Shown here piece by piece: positions 47,954 through 55,558 of a DNA stretch of 64,000 nucleotides. Position 1 is the first letter of the stretch; every line of letters begins with the position of its first letter. The notes beneath the pieces were generated by a model. That model made no database searches and was not told the DNA's origin. It saw only the letters and a list, made by a program, of their open reading frames with translations. The position numbers and the translations under genes were made by a program. This stretch comes from Leptospira sp. GIMC2001. GTDB lineage: Bacteria; Spirochaetota; Leptospiria; Leptospirales; Leptospiraceae. The stretch is taken from contig NZ_CP115468.1 of NCBI RefSeq assembly GCF_028462125.1, positions 558,001 to 622,000 of the forward strand, in the 5' to 3' direction.

Positions 47954-48751
47954 ATGGATCTTTCAGTTAATAAATTCATGGATCGGCATTTGGAAGGACA
48001 ATCCAAGGCTTATCAATTTTTCGTCGCAAGAGTATATCTTAGAATTCTACCTCTTATACTAACACGCGCTTTTCCTACATTGATAGCTGGGTTGTACAAC
48101 GGAGCTGTAGGAACTAAGGAAAGAAGAATCAACTCATTCTTGCGAGGAAGTCGTATGTGGGGTGAGACAGTTCAATCCATGACCAAGGCAAAAATTCATG
48201 CATTTAATGAATTGAATATTCCAGATAAAGGGCATTTGATATTTTCCAATCACGTAAATGAATTGGACTTTCCATTTGATTGTTACTTTATATGCAAACC
48301 ATACCTTGCGAATCAGGTTATTAAGAAAACTTTGTTTGCATATTGGTGGATGAAAGCTATGGGTTCAGAAGTTTTTGACAACCGTAGCAATATGTCGATC
48401 GCTGTGTCGGTAAAGAATTTGAGAAAGGGCATAAAAGATAATTCGTATATTGTGTATCCAGAAGGAAGAAATACGTACAGCGAAGAAATCCAACCATTGA
48501 AGAAAGGAATGTGTAAACTTGCATTTGATAATAAATTGCCAATCGTGATTATTTTAAAATCCGGAATTGTTAGTTTTCAAGAATACCAGAAAGGCAATAC
48601 TATTGGTTACTATTCATGCGGAATCGTCGATCCAACTCAATTTTCTGACTGGGATAGTCTTCGTGCACATGTGCAAGAGCTAATGGTCAAAGGAAAAATT
48701 GAATTGGATCGTTTAACGGACGAATTGCGAAATCAGAATAAAGAAAAGTAA
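47954..48751 (+). CDS. PlsC-like 1-acylglycerol-3-phosphate O-acyltransferase
   Basis: A 265-residue lysophospholipid acyltransferase family protein. The catalytic H-x4-D motif is NHVNELD (His100, Asp105) and the substrate-binding motif is YPEGRNTY (Glu170-Gly171-Arg172). LPIVIILKSG matches the later hydrophobic proline motif. It would acylate lysophosphatidic acid or a related lipid at the inner membrane. It ends directly against the convergent TetR gene, with no spare base between the stops, so both transcripts must overlap. Confidence 0.85.
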   Translation: MDLSVNKFMDRHLEGQSKAYQFFVARVYLRILPLILTRAFPTLIAGLYNGAVGTKERRINSFLRGSRMWGETVQSMTKAKIHAFNELNIPDKGHLIFSNHVNELDFPFDCYFICKPYLANQVIKKTLFAYWWMKAMGSEVFDNRSNMSIAVSVKNLRKGIKDNSYIVYPEGRNTYSEEIQPLKKGMCKLAFDNKLPIVIILKSGIVSFQEYQKGNTIGYYSCGIVDPTQFSDWDSLRAHVQELMVKGKIELDRLTDELRNQNKEK

Positions 48752-49507
48752 CTAAACTACTACATGGTCGATTTTCAAAGATTGCATTGTGATACTCTCT
48801 GAAAGATTTCGATTCGCTCTAAAAATTTTGATTTTATCTTTCATGGATTTATAGGAAGCCCAATCAACTAAACGAATCGAACTCTCAGGGAGTCCAAGTA
48901 TTCTCTCGATTGCGAATTGCAAATTCTGACGAGCTAAATCGGCAAGATCGACGCGATCGAAAAAAATATCTTCCACTAAATAATCAAAAAGTTGTGAGAT
49001 AAAATTTAACATGATCTCTGCTGTAAATCCTGCATCTTTGAAATCAAATAGTCCCAATTGCTTTCCATCTTTTAGAATTTTTATAATTACAGGTTTTAAC
49101 ATTTTCTTTCTTTTACTGATAAAACTATGACGTAAGACAATATTCGCAGGATCATTCATAGCCTCCATTGCGAGTATGATTGATTCAACATTTTCACTTT
49201 TCCATTCCATATTCGCGCGAAAAAGAAAATTCAAAGTTGCAAGCGGATTGTCAGTTTTTGCATCACCTAGTCGAATCATAAGTTCATCGAAACCAGCGAT
49301 GGCAAAATTTTCCGTTACAGTCTCGAGCAATGCTTCTTTCGAGATGAAATGATGATAAAAAGTTCCCTTAGCGATTGATGCAGCTGATAGGATATCATCA
49401 ACAGAGGTTCCCCCATATCCCTTCAGAAGAAAGAGTTCCGCACTTTTCTGGATGATACGATCTCGGGTAGTTAAGGGATTGGGATTTATGATAAAGTTTA
49501 CTTGCAT
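48752..49507 (-). CDS. TetR-family transcriptional regulator
   Basis: A 251-residue regulator with an N-terminal helix-turn-helix at about 14-60: RIIQKSAELFLLKGYGGTSVDDILSAASIAKGTFYHHFISKEAL, a canonical TetR DNA-binding domain. A helical ligand/dimer domain follows (65-205) and a longer C-terminal tail than usual (about 40 residues). A perfect 19-bp palindrome lies 17 nt upstream of its start, so it is probably autoregulated. The ligand is unknown; a lipid-related role is possible from the adjacent PlsC gene but is not shown. Confidence 0.92.
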   Translation of the reverse strand: MQVNFIINPNPLTTRDRIIQKSAELFLLKGYGGTSVDDILSAASIAKGTFYHHFISKEALLETVTENFAIAGFDELMIRLGDAKTDNPLATLNFLFRANMEWKSENVESIILAMEAMNDPANIVLRHSFISKRKKMLKPVIIKILKDGKQLGLFDFKDAGFTAEIMLNFISQLFDYLVEDIFFDRVDLADLARQNLQFAIERILGLPESSIRLVDWASYKSMKDKIKIFRANRNLSESITMQSLKIDHVVV

Positions 49508-49523
49508 ATGGAATAATCTAGAA

Positions 49524-49542
49524 TAGACCGACAGTCGGTCTA
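49524..49542. promoter_or_regulatory. 19-bp perfect palindrome, probable TetR operator
   Basis: TAGACCGACAGTCGGTCTA is an exact 9+1+9 palindrome between the TetR gene (start 49507) and slyD (49622). ACCGACnGTCGGT-type sites are common TetR-family operators. It is 17 nt upstream of the TetR ATG, so autoregulation is likely; slyD may also be affected. Confidence 0.8.
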
Positions 49543-49621
49543 GAAATTTTCTGGGTCAGTGGATATTCATTAGGAAAAAAAGTTCGCTTGTCCAAAATAA
49601 AAAACGTTTCAAGCTGGCTGA

Positions 49622-50107
49622 ATGAGTATGAACGTTGCCAAAGGCAAAGTCGTTGGCTTTGCTTATCATTTACAAAATTCTGAGGGTGAGACCTTAGATG
49701 AATCCAAAGACCCGATGGAATACCTACATGGTTTCCAAAATATTATTCCTGGACTTGAAAAAGAAATGGAAGGGCTAAAAATTGGGGATAAAAAAACGGT
49801 AACCGTTCTTCCCGCGGATGCATATGGTGAATACAATGAGGAATTGGTCTATAAGATCCCTCGAACGAATTTTCCAGCGGACGAGGAAATCCAACCAGGC
49901 ATGCAATTCCGAGCTGATGGTGAAGAAGGTCCAATCTCACTATTTGTGCAAGAAGTTGTGGGAGATGATGTAATCATGAACGGCAACCATCCGTTAGCTG
50001 GTGAGACCTTGAAATTCGACGTAGAAATCCATACGATTCGAGAAGCATCTGCAGAAGAAATGGAACACGGACATTCGCACGGACCAGGTGGACATCACCA
50101 CCATTAA
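49622..50107 (+). CDS. slyD: FKBP-type peptidyl-prolyl isomerase, SlyD-like
   Basis: A 161-residue cytoplasmic prolyl isomerase/chaperone. It starts with the FKBP part (VVGFAYHLQNSEGETLDES), LHGFQNIIPGLEKEMEGLKIGDKKTV, then the inserted-flap domain (AYGEYNEELVYKIPRTNFP ... VMNGNHPLAGETLKFDVEI), the typical SlyD layout. The C terminus is HGHSHGPGGHHHH, a His-rich metal-binding tail that in E. coli SlyD binds Ni, Zn or Cu and helps hydrogenase maturation; no hydrogenase genes are nearby, so metal storage or general folding is as likely. A strong terminator follows. Confidence 0.92.
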   Translation: MSMNVAKGKVVGFAYHLQNSEGETLDESKDPMEYLHGFQNIIPGLEKEMEGLKIGDKKTVTVLPADAYGEYNEELVYKIPRTNFPADEEIQPGMQFRADGEEGPISLFVQEVVGDDVIMNGNHPLAGETLKFDVEIHTIREASAEEMEHGHSHGPGGHHHH

Positions 50108-50133
50108 TTGGTGTTCTAAATTTTAATCTGATG

Positions 50134-50166
50134 AAAAGCCAGGCAATCCAATTGTCTGGCTTTTTT
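50134..50166 (+). terminator. Intrinsic terminator after slyD
   Basis: AAAAGCCAGGCAA and TTGTCTGGCTTTT pair as a 12- to 13-bp stem (50134-50164) followed by T residues to 50166. It starts 27 nt after the slyD stop. Confidence 0.9.
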
Positions 50167-50225
50167 GTTTAAGTGCCGTTCTCATAGAATAATTTATCAT
50201 GTTTCTTAGATGTAAGGATAACGGA

Positions 50226-50256
50226 AAAAAGAGCCGCACTTAAGTACGGCTCTTTT
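50226..50256. terminator. Second intrinsic terminator, bidirectional
   Basis: AAAAAGAGCCG and CGGCTCTTTTT flank CACTTAAGTA, an 11-bp stem with T-run on both strands. It lies 60 nt downstream of the slyD terminator, with no gene in between, so it either backs up the first, ends a short RNA, or stops leftward transcription. Confidence 0.85.
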
Positions 50257-50482
50257 TAGTTCCTGATTTATTTTTCAATTAATCAAAAAATCAAAAACTT
50301 AACAAACAATTTTCCAACTGCGAATTTCTGTAATCAGGCAAATTCTGACAGAATCCGAAAATTTAGGAAATTTCCCATTTCTATTCCCGTGATTAAAAAT
50401 GTAATTATCCGAAATTTTTCTAACTAAACTATTTATTTTTTTATGCAAATACCGTTCTGTACATCAGAAAGGATAGAACGGA

Positions 50483-50788
50483 ATGATTGTTTCAACAGAG
50501 AATCCCAATGTTTATAAAATCGAAGAGAAAGATTTAGATATATTTTCTATGTCAAGATTTGAATTAGAATTGGACGCTGTATTGAATTCTTCGAAAATCT
50601 CCCTGTATTTGGATTTTGAAAACGTGGAACAAATCTCTTCAGGTATTATAGGAATTCTTTTGGCTAAGCAAATGAAATTAAAGAAAAGAGGACTTGCAAT
50701 CGAACTACTGCATCTTTCCAATTCAATAAAGAATATATTAAAGATTCTGAATCTTAGAGATTATTTTCTCTCTACAAATTGTTTATAA
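50483..50788 (+). CDS. STAS-domain anti-sigma-factor antagonist-like protein
   Basis: A 101-residue single STAS domain. It shows the order of SpoIIAA/RsbV-like proteins: an N-terminal strand (VYKIEEKDLDIF), LYLDFENVEQISSGIIGILLAKQMKLKKRGLAIELLHLSNSIKNILKILNL. The SS of QISSG is the place where the antagonist is phosphorylated. Such proteins are usually substrates for SpoIIE-type phosphatases, two of which occur in this window (10369 and 55559), but neither is adjacent and no HPK-like anti-sigma kinase is seen, so the pairing is only inference. Confidence 0.8.
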   Translation: MIVSTENPNVYKIEEKDLDIFSMSRFELELDAVLNSSKISLYLDFENVEQISSGIIGILLAKQMKLKKRGLAIELLHLSNSIKNILKILNLRDYFLSTNCL

Positions 50789-50869
50789 GAATAAATTATT
50801 TCTTGAGATCAAAAATAATCATAAAAAATTCTGATCAATTTAGAAAAAATACAAAACTTTGTTCTAATC

Positions 50870-52363
50870 TCAGTTCACCTTTTCTAAATTAGTAATAGGA
50901 ATTTCCATTTGATACAATTCTTTACCATAAGTATTCTTGGTAATCAATTTAATGACTCGATCTTTGCCAATTCCAATGACTTCGATCAATCCGAATGCTC
51001 GCTCAAGTACAAATGATTCTTGGATTCTATGAATATTCGCTTCACTTTCTGTGGTGGTAGATATTCCTGCTGTGAGTGGGGAGACTGTCCAATCATAGAT
51101 TGGATAAATGCCACCACGATCCAATCGACTTATTTCAGAATGGTGCCTATCACCCGATAAAAAAACGACTCCAGTAATTTTCATTTTTTTTATATAATCT
51201 AAAATTTCATCTCGATCATTGACATAGTTAGATAAATTCTCATAAACTTGCGCAGAATTTATAAACTGTCCTCCGATCACAATGAATTTCACTCGAGCAC
51301 GGCTATCACTCAATGCATTGAATAACCAATCCTTTTGCTTTCTTCCTAAAGCAGTTCTTTCATTGGTGTAGTAGTTATTATTTGCCGTGCGAAATGTCCG
51401 GTTGTCTAGCATGAAAAATTCTAGATCAGACCAAGTATATGACCTATAGATACCCTGATCTGGATAAGTTGGATCTGGCCAAAAATCTTTGAATATTTTA
51501 TCAACGTTTTTTCTGAACCCATACGATGAGCTTGCATCATTTGGACCATAATCATGATCATCCCAAATAGCTAAATGAAACATGGATCGTAGCATAGATT
51601 GCATTTCTTTTTTGCGACGAGTATGTGAATATCTGTGAATGATTCCTGATTCAGAATCCCAGTCTGCTTCTCGAAGGTAGGTATTATCACCCATCCATAG
51701 AAAAAAGCTTGGTTTTTCTCTCTCTATCGAATCAAATATTTCATAACCATCACCCCATTTCTTACCTGGTCTATCAAATCCATCTTCATTTACATAATTG
51801 CAAGATCCTATCGCAAATTTGACATTAGGTGGGTTGTCTCTCCATTGCCATAGAGGTTTTGTCTGGAATTCAAGTGCTGTATCAAAAGGGATTTCTTGGG
51901 AGTTAGCAAATATTTTATATTCATAAACATTCCCCGGATCTAGTAACGAGATATGGATTGTAACTATTCCTGTATCGGGATTGATTGAGTGGTTCTTTGT
52001 GAATTGAAATGAATTTAAATTCGAATTAGATTTTGATTTTGATTTTGATTTTGATTTTGATTTTGATTCCTTTTTTCTATATTGAACTTGGATTTTATAT
52101 TTCTCTGACAGGTCCGAATCTATTTGTAACCAGATTTGCACTTCTCGCATACCAGTATATCCTATCATTGGACCCGTTACAGAATCTAAATTTATTAGCT
52201 TCTCTGCATTTATTCGATCAGTATTCAGTGTTAGGGGAATGACTAAGATCAAAATAAAGGAAGTTTTCTTTATTGTTTTTAGTATTTTTGATTTGAAATT
52301 GTTTAAAATTTTGATGCAATAATGCAATGATTCAGACATATCAATTCTATCTATTTTTCTCAT
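50870..52363 (-). CDS. PhoD-like alkaline phosphatase/phosphodiesterase
   Basis: A 497-residue exported metallophosphatase. A signal region (about 33-48, SFILILVIPLTLNTD) has no twin-arginine motif. The N-terminal domain (about 60-165) contains a (Ser-Lys)6 tract coded by six TTTTGA repeats. The catalytic part has FAIGSCNY, FFLWMGDNTYLRE, AIWDDHDYGPNDAS, FFMLDNRTFR, FIVIGGQFI and VFLSGDRHHSEIS, the metal-binding motifs of PhoD. It likely releases phosphate from phosphodiesters outside the cytoplasm. The start overlaps the upstream TetR stop by 4 nt (ATGA), so it is in the TetR operon. Confidence 0.87.
   Translation of the reverse strand: MRKIDRIDMSESLHYCIKILNNFKSKILKTIKKTSFILILVIPLTLNTDRINAEKLINLDSVTGPMIGYTGMREVQIWLQIDSDLSEKYKIQVQYRKKESKSKSKSKSKSKSNSNLNSFQFTKNHSINPDTGIVTIHISLLDPGNVYEYKIFANSQEIPFDTALEFQTKPLWQWRDNPPNVKFAIGSCNYVNEDGFDRPGKKWGDGYEIFDSIEREKPSFFLWMGDNTYLREADWDSESGIIHRYSHTRRKKEMQSMLRSMFHLAIWDDHDYGPNDASSSYGFRKNVDKIFKDFWPDPTYPDQGIYRSYTWSDLEFFMLDNRTFRTANNNYYTNERTALGRKQKDWLFNALSDSRARVKFIVIGGQFINSAQVYENLSNYVNDRDEILDYIKKMKITGVVFLSGDRHHSEISRLDRGGIYPIYDWTVSPLTAGISTTTESEANIHRIQESFVLERAFGLIEVIGIGKDRVIKLITKNTYGKELYQMEIPITNLEKVN
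52031..52066 (-). repeat. Hexanucleotide repeat (TTTTGA)6 inside the PhoD gene
   Basis: Six perfect copies of TTTTGA on the plus strand encode a Ser-Lys dipeptide tract on the minus strand. Because the unit is 6 bp, gain or loss of copies keeps the frame and changes only tract length. Confidence 0.95.
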
Positions 52364-53049
52364 GAGATTTTTGTCAGAATAGATTTATTGATTGCAGATT
52401 GATAGACATCGAGCATCGATTTTTTCATTGAGTAAATAAATTCTTTATCACCAGACATTCTCCATGTGATTAATGCACCTTCATAAATATTTATCCAACT
52501 TCTAGTAACTGATTTAGAATCAAATGAGGATGGTAATAATCTACGATTTTTCATTTTTATAAAAAATTGATTGAATAACTTTTCCCAGTTTAAGACAGCT
52601 CCTCGAAATTGATCTGCAAAATTGCCATCTTCTCTCGGAAATTGAGCCGAAAGCAATGCAATTGGACATCCTTGATAGATAGAAATTTTAGATTTGGTCT
52701 GTTGAATGACTGACTTTTCTAAATTGTCCAAGAAAATTTCAGGTGTCGAACTCTTTCGCAGTAAGGCTCTGAACCAAATCAGAATTTGAATCGCATAACG
52801 ACGAATAACCTCTTTTCCTAAATTCTCCTTTGAAGGGAAGTGGTCGTAGAAGCTAGCCTTAGCAGTTAATGATTCTTGGATGATTTGGTTGATTCCTGTA
52901 GCATTATAGCCTTGGTGATAGAATAAGTCAGATGCTTTGATTAAGATTCTTACTTTAGGCGAGGAGTTTGATTTCGAATTAGTTTTTTTTGTAGAAAGTA
53001 ATCGATTCGATTTCTGCGACTTTTTAGAAATCAATGGAGAAGGCTTCAT
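52360..53049 (-). CDS. TetR-family regulator of the thioesterase/PhoD locus
   Basis: A 229-residue regulator. A basic N-terminal stretch (1-33, rich in Ser and Lys) precedes the helix-turn-helix (about 34-80: ILIKASDLFYHQGYNATGINQIIQESLTAKASFYDHFPSKENL). The rest is a helical ligand domain with the conserved GCPIALLSAQ motif of the TetR_C_36-like/YxaF group. Two matching operators lie upstream (53093 and 53145). Its -10 (TTATCT, 53061-53056) is only 6 nt from the ATG, so the mRNA is probably leaderless. The PhoD gene follows with ATGA overlap. The thioesterase is divergent. Confidence 0.9.
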   Translation of the reverse strand: MKPSPLISKKSQKSNRLLSTKKTNSKSNSSPKVRILIKASDLFYHQGYNATGINQIIQESLTAKASFYDHFPSKENLGKEVIRRYAIQILIWFRALLRKSSTPEIFLDNLEKSVIQQTKSKISIYQGCPIALLSAQFPREDGNFADQFRGAVLNWEKLFNQFFIKMKNRRLLPSSFDSKSVTRSWINIYEGALITWRMSGDKEFIYSMKKSMLDVYQSAINKSILTKIS

Positions 53050-53055
53050 AGTCCG

Positions 53056-53084
53056 AGATAAAACTTTGAAATCGAATGAGTCAA
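53056..53084 (-). promoter_or_regulatory. Promoter of the TetR gene, probably leaderless
   Basis: On the minus strand TTGACT (53084-53079), 17 nt, TTATCT (53061-53056), then 6 nt to the ATG at 53049. No Shine-Dalgarno precedes the ATG. Transcription would begin at or next to the start codon. Confidence 0.55.
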
Positions 53085-53092
53085 TAACTTTC

Positions 53093-53108
53093 CAGACAAA
53101 TCTGTCTG
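53093..53108. promoter_or_regulatory. TetR operator, copy 1
   Basis: CAGAC-AAATCT-GTCTG (53093-53108). It has the same half-sites and 6-nt spacing as the copy at 53145. It sits just upstream of the TetR gene -35. Confidence 0.75.
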
Positions 53109-53136
53109 TTTTTTTCTTAAATTTATTGTAAAATTG

Positions 53137-53167
53137 TTTACATACAGACCGATCTGTCTGCTATATG
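53137..53167 (+). promoter_or_regulatory. Promoter of the thioesterase gene, overlapping the operator
   Basis: TTTACA (53137-53142), 18-19 nt, then CTATAT/TATATG (53161-53167). The operator 53145-53160 fills the spacer. The ATG at 53173 lies 6 nt after the -10 and lacks a ribosome-binding site, so the mRNA is probably leaderless. Confidence 0.5.
53145..53160. promoter_or_regulatory. TetR operator, copy 2
   Basis: CAGAC-CGATCT-GTCTG (53145-53160). Starts of the two copies are 52 bp apart, about five helical turns, so dimers would face the same side of the DNA. It overlaps the promoter of the thioesterase gene. Confidence 0.75.
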
Positions 53168-53172
53168 GTTTT

Positions 53173-53664
53173 ATGAAGCCTGAAAATTCTACTTTAGAGA
53201 AAGATGATAAGACACAAGTTGAGAATCCAATTTTGTTCAATCCCGATCCAAAATTGCAAAGTATAACGAATCATATTACAGAGATCCGAGTACTCTGGAG
53301 TCAACTTGATTCCAATGGGCATGTTAACAATGGCAATTATCAATTCTATCTTGATGAAGCGCGAATACAAGCTTTGGAAGAAGAAGGTTTTATGATTGCT
53401 GCAATGAGAGCTGCAAATGTTGGCCCAGTTATCCAGAAGGCGGAAATTATTTATTCTAAACCACTTGGCCATCCTGAAACCGTTCGAGTTGAGACCACAT
53501 TTGCTCAATTCAAAGGTTTTAGAGGCAAGGTAATTCAGACAATTTGGAGAAAATCAGATTCAGAACTTGTATGTAAGGCTGTATTTGATGCGCTGTTTTT
53601 TGATTTTGATAAGAGGCGTCCTTGGAAAATGCCCGAAGAATTTGGTTCAAAATATAGAGAGTGA
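53173..53664 (+). CDS. Acyl-CoA thioesterase, 4HBT hotdog family
   Basis: About 163 residues from the ATG at 53173. The upstream in-frame ATG (53134) is rejected because it lies inside the operator/promoter. The hotdog core has ITEIRVLWSQLDSNGHVNNGNYQFYLDEARIQAL, matching the D-x-N-G-H-V-N-N-x-x-Y-x-x-Y-x-x-x-A-R signature of 4-hydroxybenzoyl-CoA thioesterase-like proteins, and then a strand segment RVETTFAQFKGFRGKVIQTIW. It probably hydrolyses an acyl-CoA, with specificity unknown. The divergent TetR regulator suggests lipid- or CoA-ligand control. Confidence 0.85.
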   Translation: MKPENSTLEKDDKTQVENPILFNPDPKLQSITNHITEIRVLWSQLDSNGHVNNGNYQFYLDEARIQALEEEGFMIAAMRAANVGPVIQKAEIIYSKPLGHPETVRVETTFAQFKGFRGKVIQTIWRKSDSELVCKAVFDALFFDFDKRRPWKMPEEFGSKYRE

Positions 53665-53745
53665 AATCTTAGATCTAGAAAGCTTTCCAATTATTTAAAT
53701 GGAAAGCCTTCTATTAATATCAATATTCTTATCAATAATACTGTT

Positions 53746-54699
53746 TTACATCAAAGATCTTTCTGCTCTCGCAACTGCAGCTTTGCCCTCATCGATTGCC
53801 TCTTGCGCCCGATGGAACTCCATAAGTCCCATATAACCTAATTTAGGTGTAATTAAAACATCCGGAGGATCTCCTGCCATTCTACTTCTTGTAATTCGAA
53901 CCTGCATGATATTTATGGACTTACTTATTACTTCGATCATAGAAGGTCGTTCGTCTTTTTCTTTATCTAAACTATCTTTTAGATCTTTACCCCAGAAGCT
54001 TGTCGTAATCCTTTCCTTAGTTGCGGTCCAGAATGAAGGTTCTTTATCTTTGGTTTCTTTTTCCGGATGTCCTGGCAGACGATCTAGTGGTGCAGATTTT
54101 TTCTCATCTATTAGATCAGGAGGAGGAGTAACATCAAGTAAGTCTGAATTGAGGTCTATTGCAATAATATAATTTGCTCCCATAGCACGGCATAACGAAA
54201 CCGGAACTGGATTGACCAATCCACCATCTACTAACCATCGTCCGTCTCGAAGAACAGGAGTAAAAATCGCAGGTAGAGAAATAGATGCTCGGACAGCTGA
54301 CAGCAATTTTCCATCACGAAGCCATACCTCGAGTCCAGTATCCACATCCGTTGCGACGGATCCGAACTTTTTGTTCAGGGCATTGATGTCCCATTCTCCA
54401 AACCTTTCACGCATATAGTCAAATAATTTCTTTCCTTTAAAAAGGCCACCACCACCTCGCAGATTGAGATCCATAAAACCAACAACATCTTTCCATTCCA
54501 GAGTTGTCACCCAAGCTTCAAGATCATCTAGTTGATCCGATGCATAAGCTGCTGCAACGATAGATCCAACCGAAGTCCCACAGATTACATCGGGTACGAT
54601 CCCTCTTTCTTCAAGTGCTCTGATTACACCGATATGGCTCCAACCACGAGCTGAACCTGAACCTAATGCTAATCCAATTATTGATTTCTTACTTCGCAT
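53746..54699 (-). CDS. Patatin-like phospholipase, RssA type
   Basis: A 317-residue patatin-family lipid hydrolase. The N terminus has the oxyanion loop GSGSARGWSHIGVIRAL, then the nucleophile elbow GTSVG with Ser43, and the partner Asp158 in LVDGGLVNPVPV. GGGGLFKGKKLFDYMRERFG is a family segment. A polar linker (about 205-240) and a C-terminal helix pair follow. No signal peptide is seen, so it is cytoplasmic or membrane-associated. Similar to RssA/YchK and to the N-terminal catalytic part of NTE-like proteins. It ends toward the thioesterase gene (convergent). Confidence 0.92.
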   Translation of the reverse strand: MRSKKSIIGLALGSGSARGWSHIGVIRALEERGIVPDVICGTSVGSIVAAAYASDQLDDLEAWVTTLEWKDVVGFMDLNLRGGGGLFKGKKLFDYMRERFGEWDINALNKKFGSVATDVDTGLEVWLRDGKLLSAVRASISLPAIFTPVLRDGRWLVDGGLVNPVPVSLCRAMGANYIIAIDLNSDLLDVTPPPDLIDEKKSAPLDRLPGHPEKETKDKEPSFWTATKERITTSFWGKDLKDSLDKEKDERPSMIEVISKSINIMQVRITRSRMAGDPPDVLITPKLGYMGLMEFHRAQEAIDEGKAAVARAERSLM

Positions 54700-54900
54700 T
54701 CCCGTACCTTAGATTTCCAAATTATTTTTACAGTGTATTTTGATCAAGAATTGAAATCCAATTTAATAATTCGGAGTTCTAATGATTCATGATTCGCAGA
54801 ATGGGAAAATATTTATAGATAATTATGCAGACTATTCAAGATATAAAATATTTCATAAATTCTCTTGAGATTATTTGAAGAGTTTATAAACTTTGCTGAA

Positions 54901-55446
54901 ATGAATAGAAAGTCTTTTTTGAAGAAAATTTCACTCGGTGTCTTGATTGCGTCTATTCCTACTAGAATTGCATCTGAGGATAATGATATGCCAATAAATG
55001 AATATAGTTTTAAAAGTTTAAACGAAATTTCGGATTTCTTAAAAGTGAACAAATCCAACCTATTGGCGAAAAATACCAAAGGTGATTGGGGCTTGGGAAA
55101 AGTGTTCGCTCATTGTGCGCAGTCCATCGAATACTCATTAGGTGGCTATCCGGAGAATAAATCCAGAATCTTTCAATGGACAGCAGGAAGCATTGCTTTT
55201 TTCGTTTTTTCGTTAAGAGGCAAAATGTCTCATGGTTTGAGTGAACCAATTCCGGGAGCAACGACGATTTCCAATGAAACTTCGATTGAAGAGGGAATAA
55301 AACTCCTCGAGCAAGCGATCCAAAAGTTTCAGGTGGCAGAAGATGTAAATTTAAAGCCACATTTTGCTTATGGGAATTTGGATAAGAAAGATTATGATTA
55401 TGCACACACATTGCATATCAATAATCATTTAGAAGAATTATCATAA
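54901..55446 (+). CDS. DUF1569 exported protein
   Basis: About 181 residues from the ATG at 54901. The N terminus MNRKSFLKKISLGVLIASIP is a signal sequence with an R-K-S-F-L-K pattern close to a Tat motif but with only one of the two arginines. The mature part matches the DinB-like DUF1569: GDWGLGKVFAHCAQSIEYSLGGYP, IPGATTISNETSIEEGIKLLEQAIQKF and a C-terminal HTLHINNHLEEL with histidines suited to metal binding. Function is unknown. It is divergent from the patatin gene. Confidence 0.82.
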   Translation: MNRKSFLKKISLGVLIASIPTRIASEDNDMPINEYSFKSLNEISDFLKVNKSNLLAKNTKGDWGLGKVFAHCAQSIEYSLGGYPENKSRIFQWTAGSIAFFVFSLRGKMSHGLSEPIPGATTISNETSIEEGIKLLEQAIQKFQVAEDVNLKPHFAYGNLDKKDYDYAHTLHINNHLEELS

Positions 55447-55558
55447 AACAGATCAAATTTATTGATTTAACAATTTTGAATGAGGCAACCGACTTTTTAT
55501 TTTCCTTTTAGAGCTAGCTTTTGTATTGAGATAGTCAATTGAAATATAAATTTGAATT

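Larger units (their letters stand above)
50108..50482. other. 375-nt intergenic region with two terminators
   Basis: No coding sequence of note. It holds the slyD terminator (50134-50166), a second intrinsic terminator (50226-50256), and about 220 nt of AT-rich DNA before the STAS gene. The stretch between the two terminators could hold a very short RNA. Confidence 0.5.

Noticed and set aside
53134..53172. Extended N terminus for the thioesterase (start at 53134)
   Set aside because: It would run through the TetR operator and -10 element; family similarity begins well after 53173.
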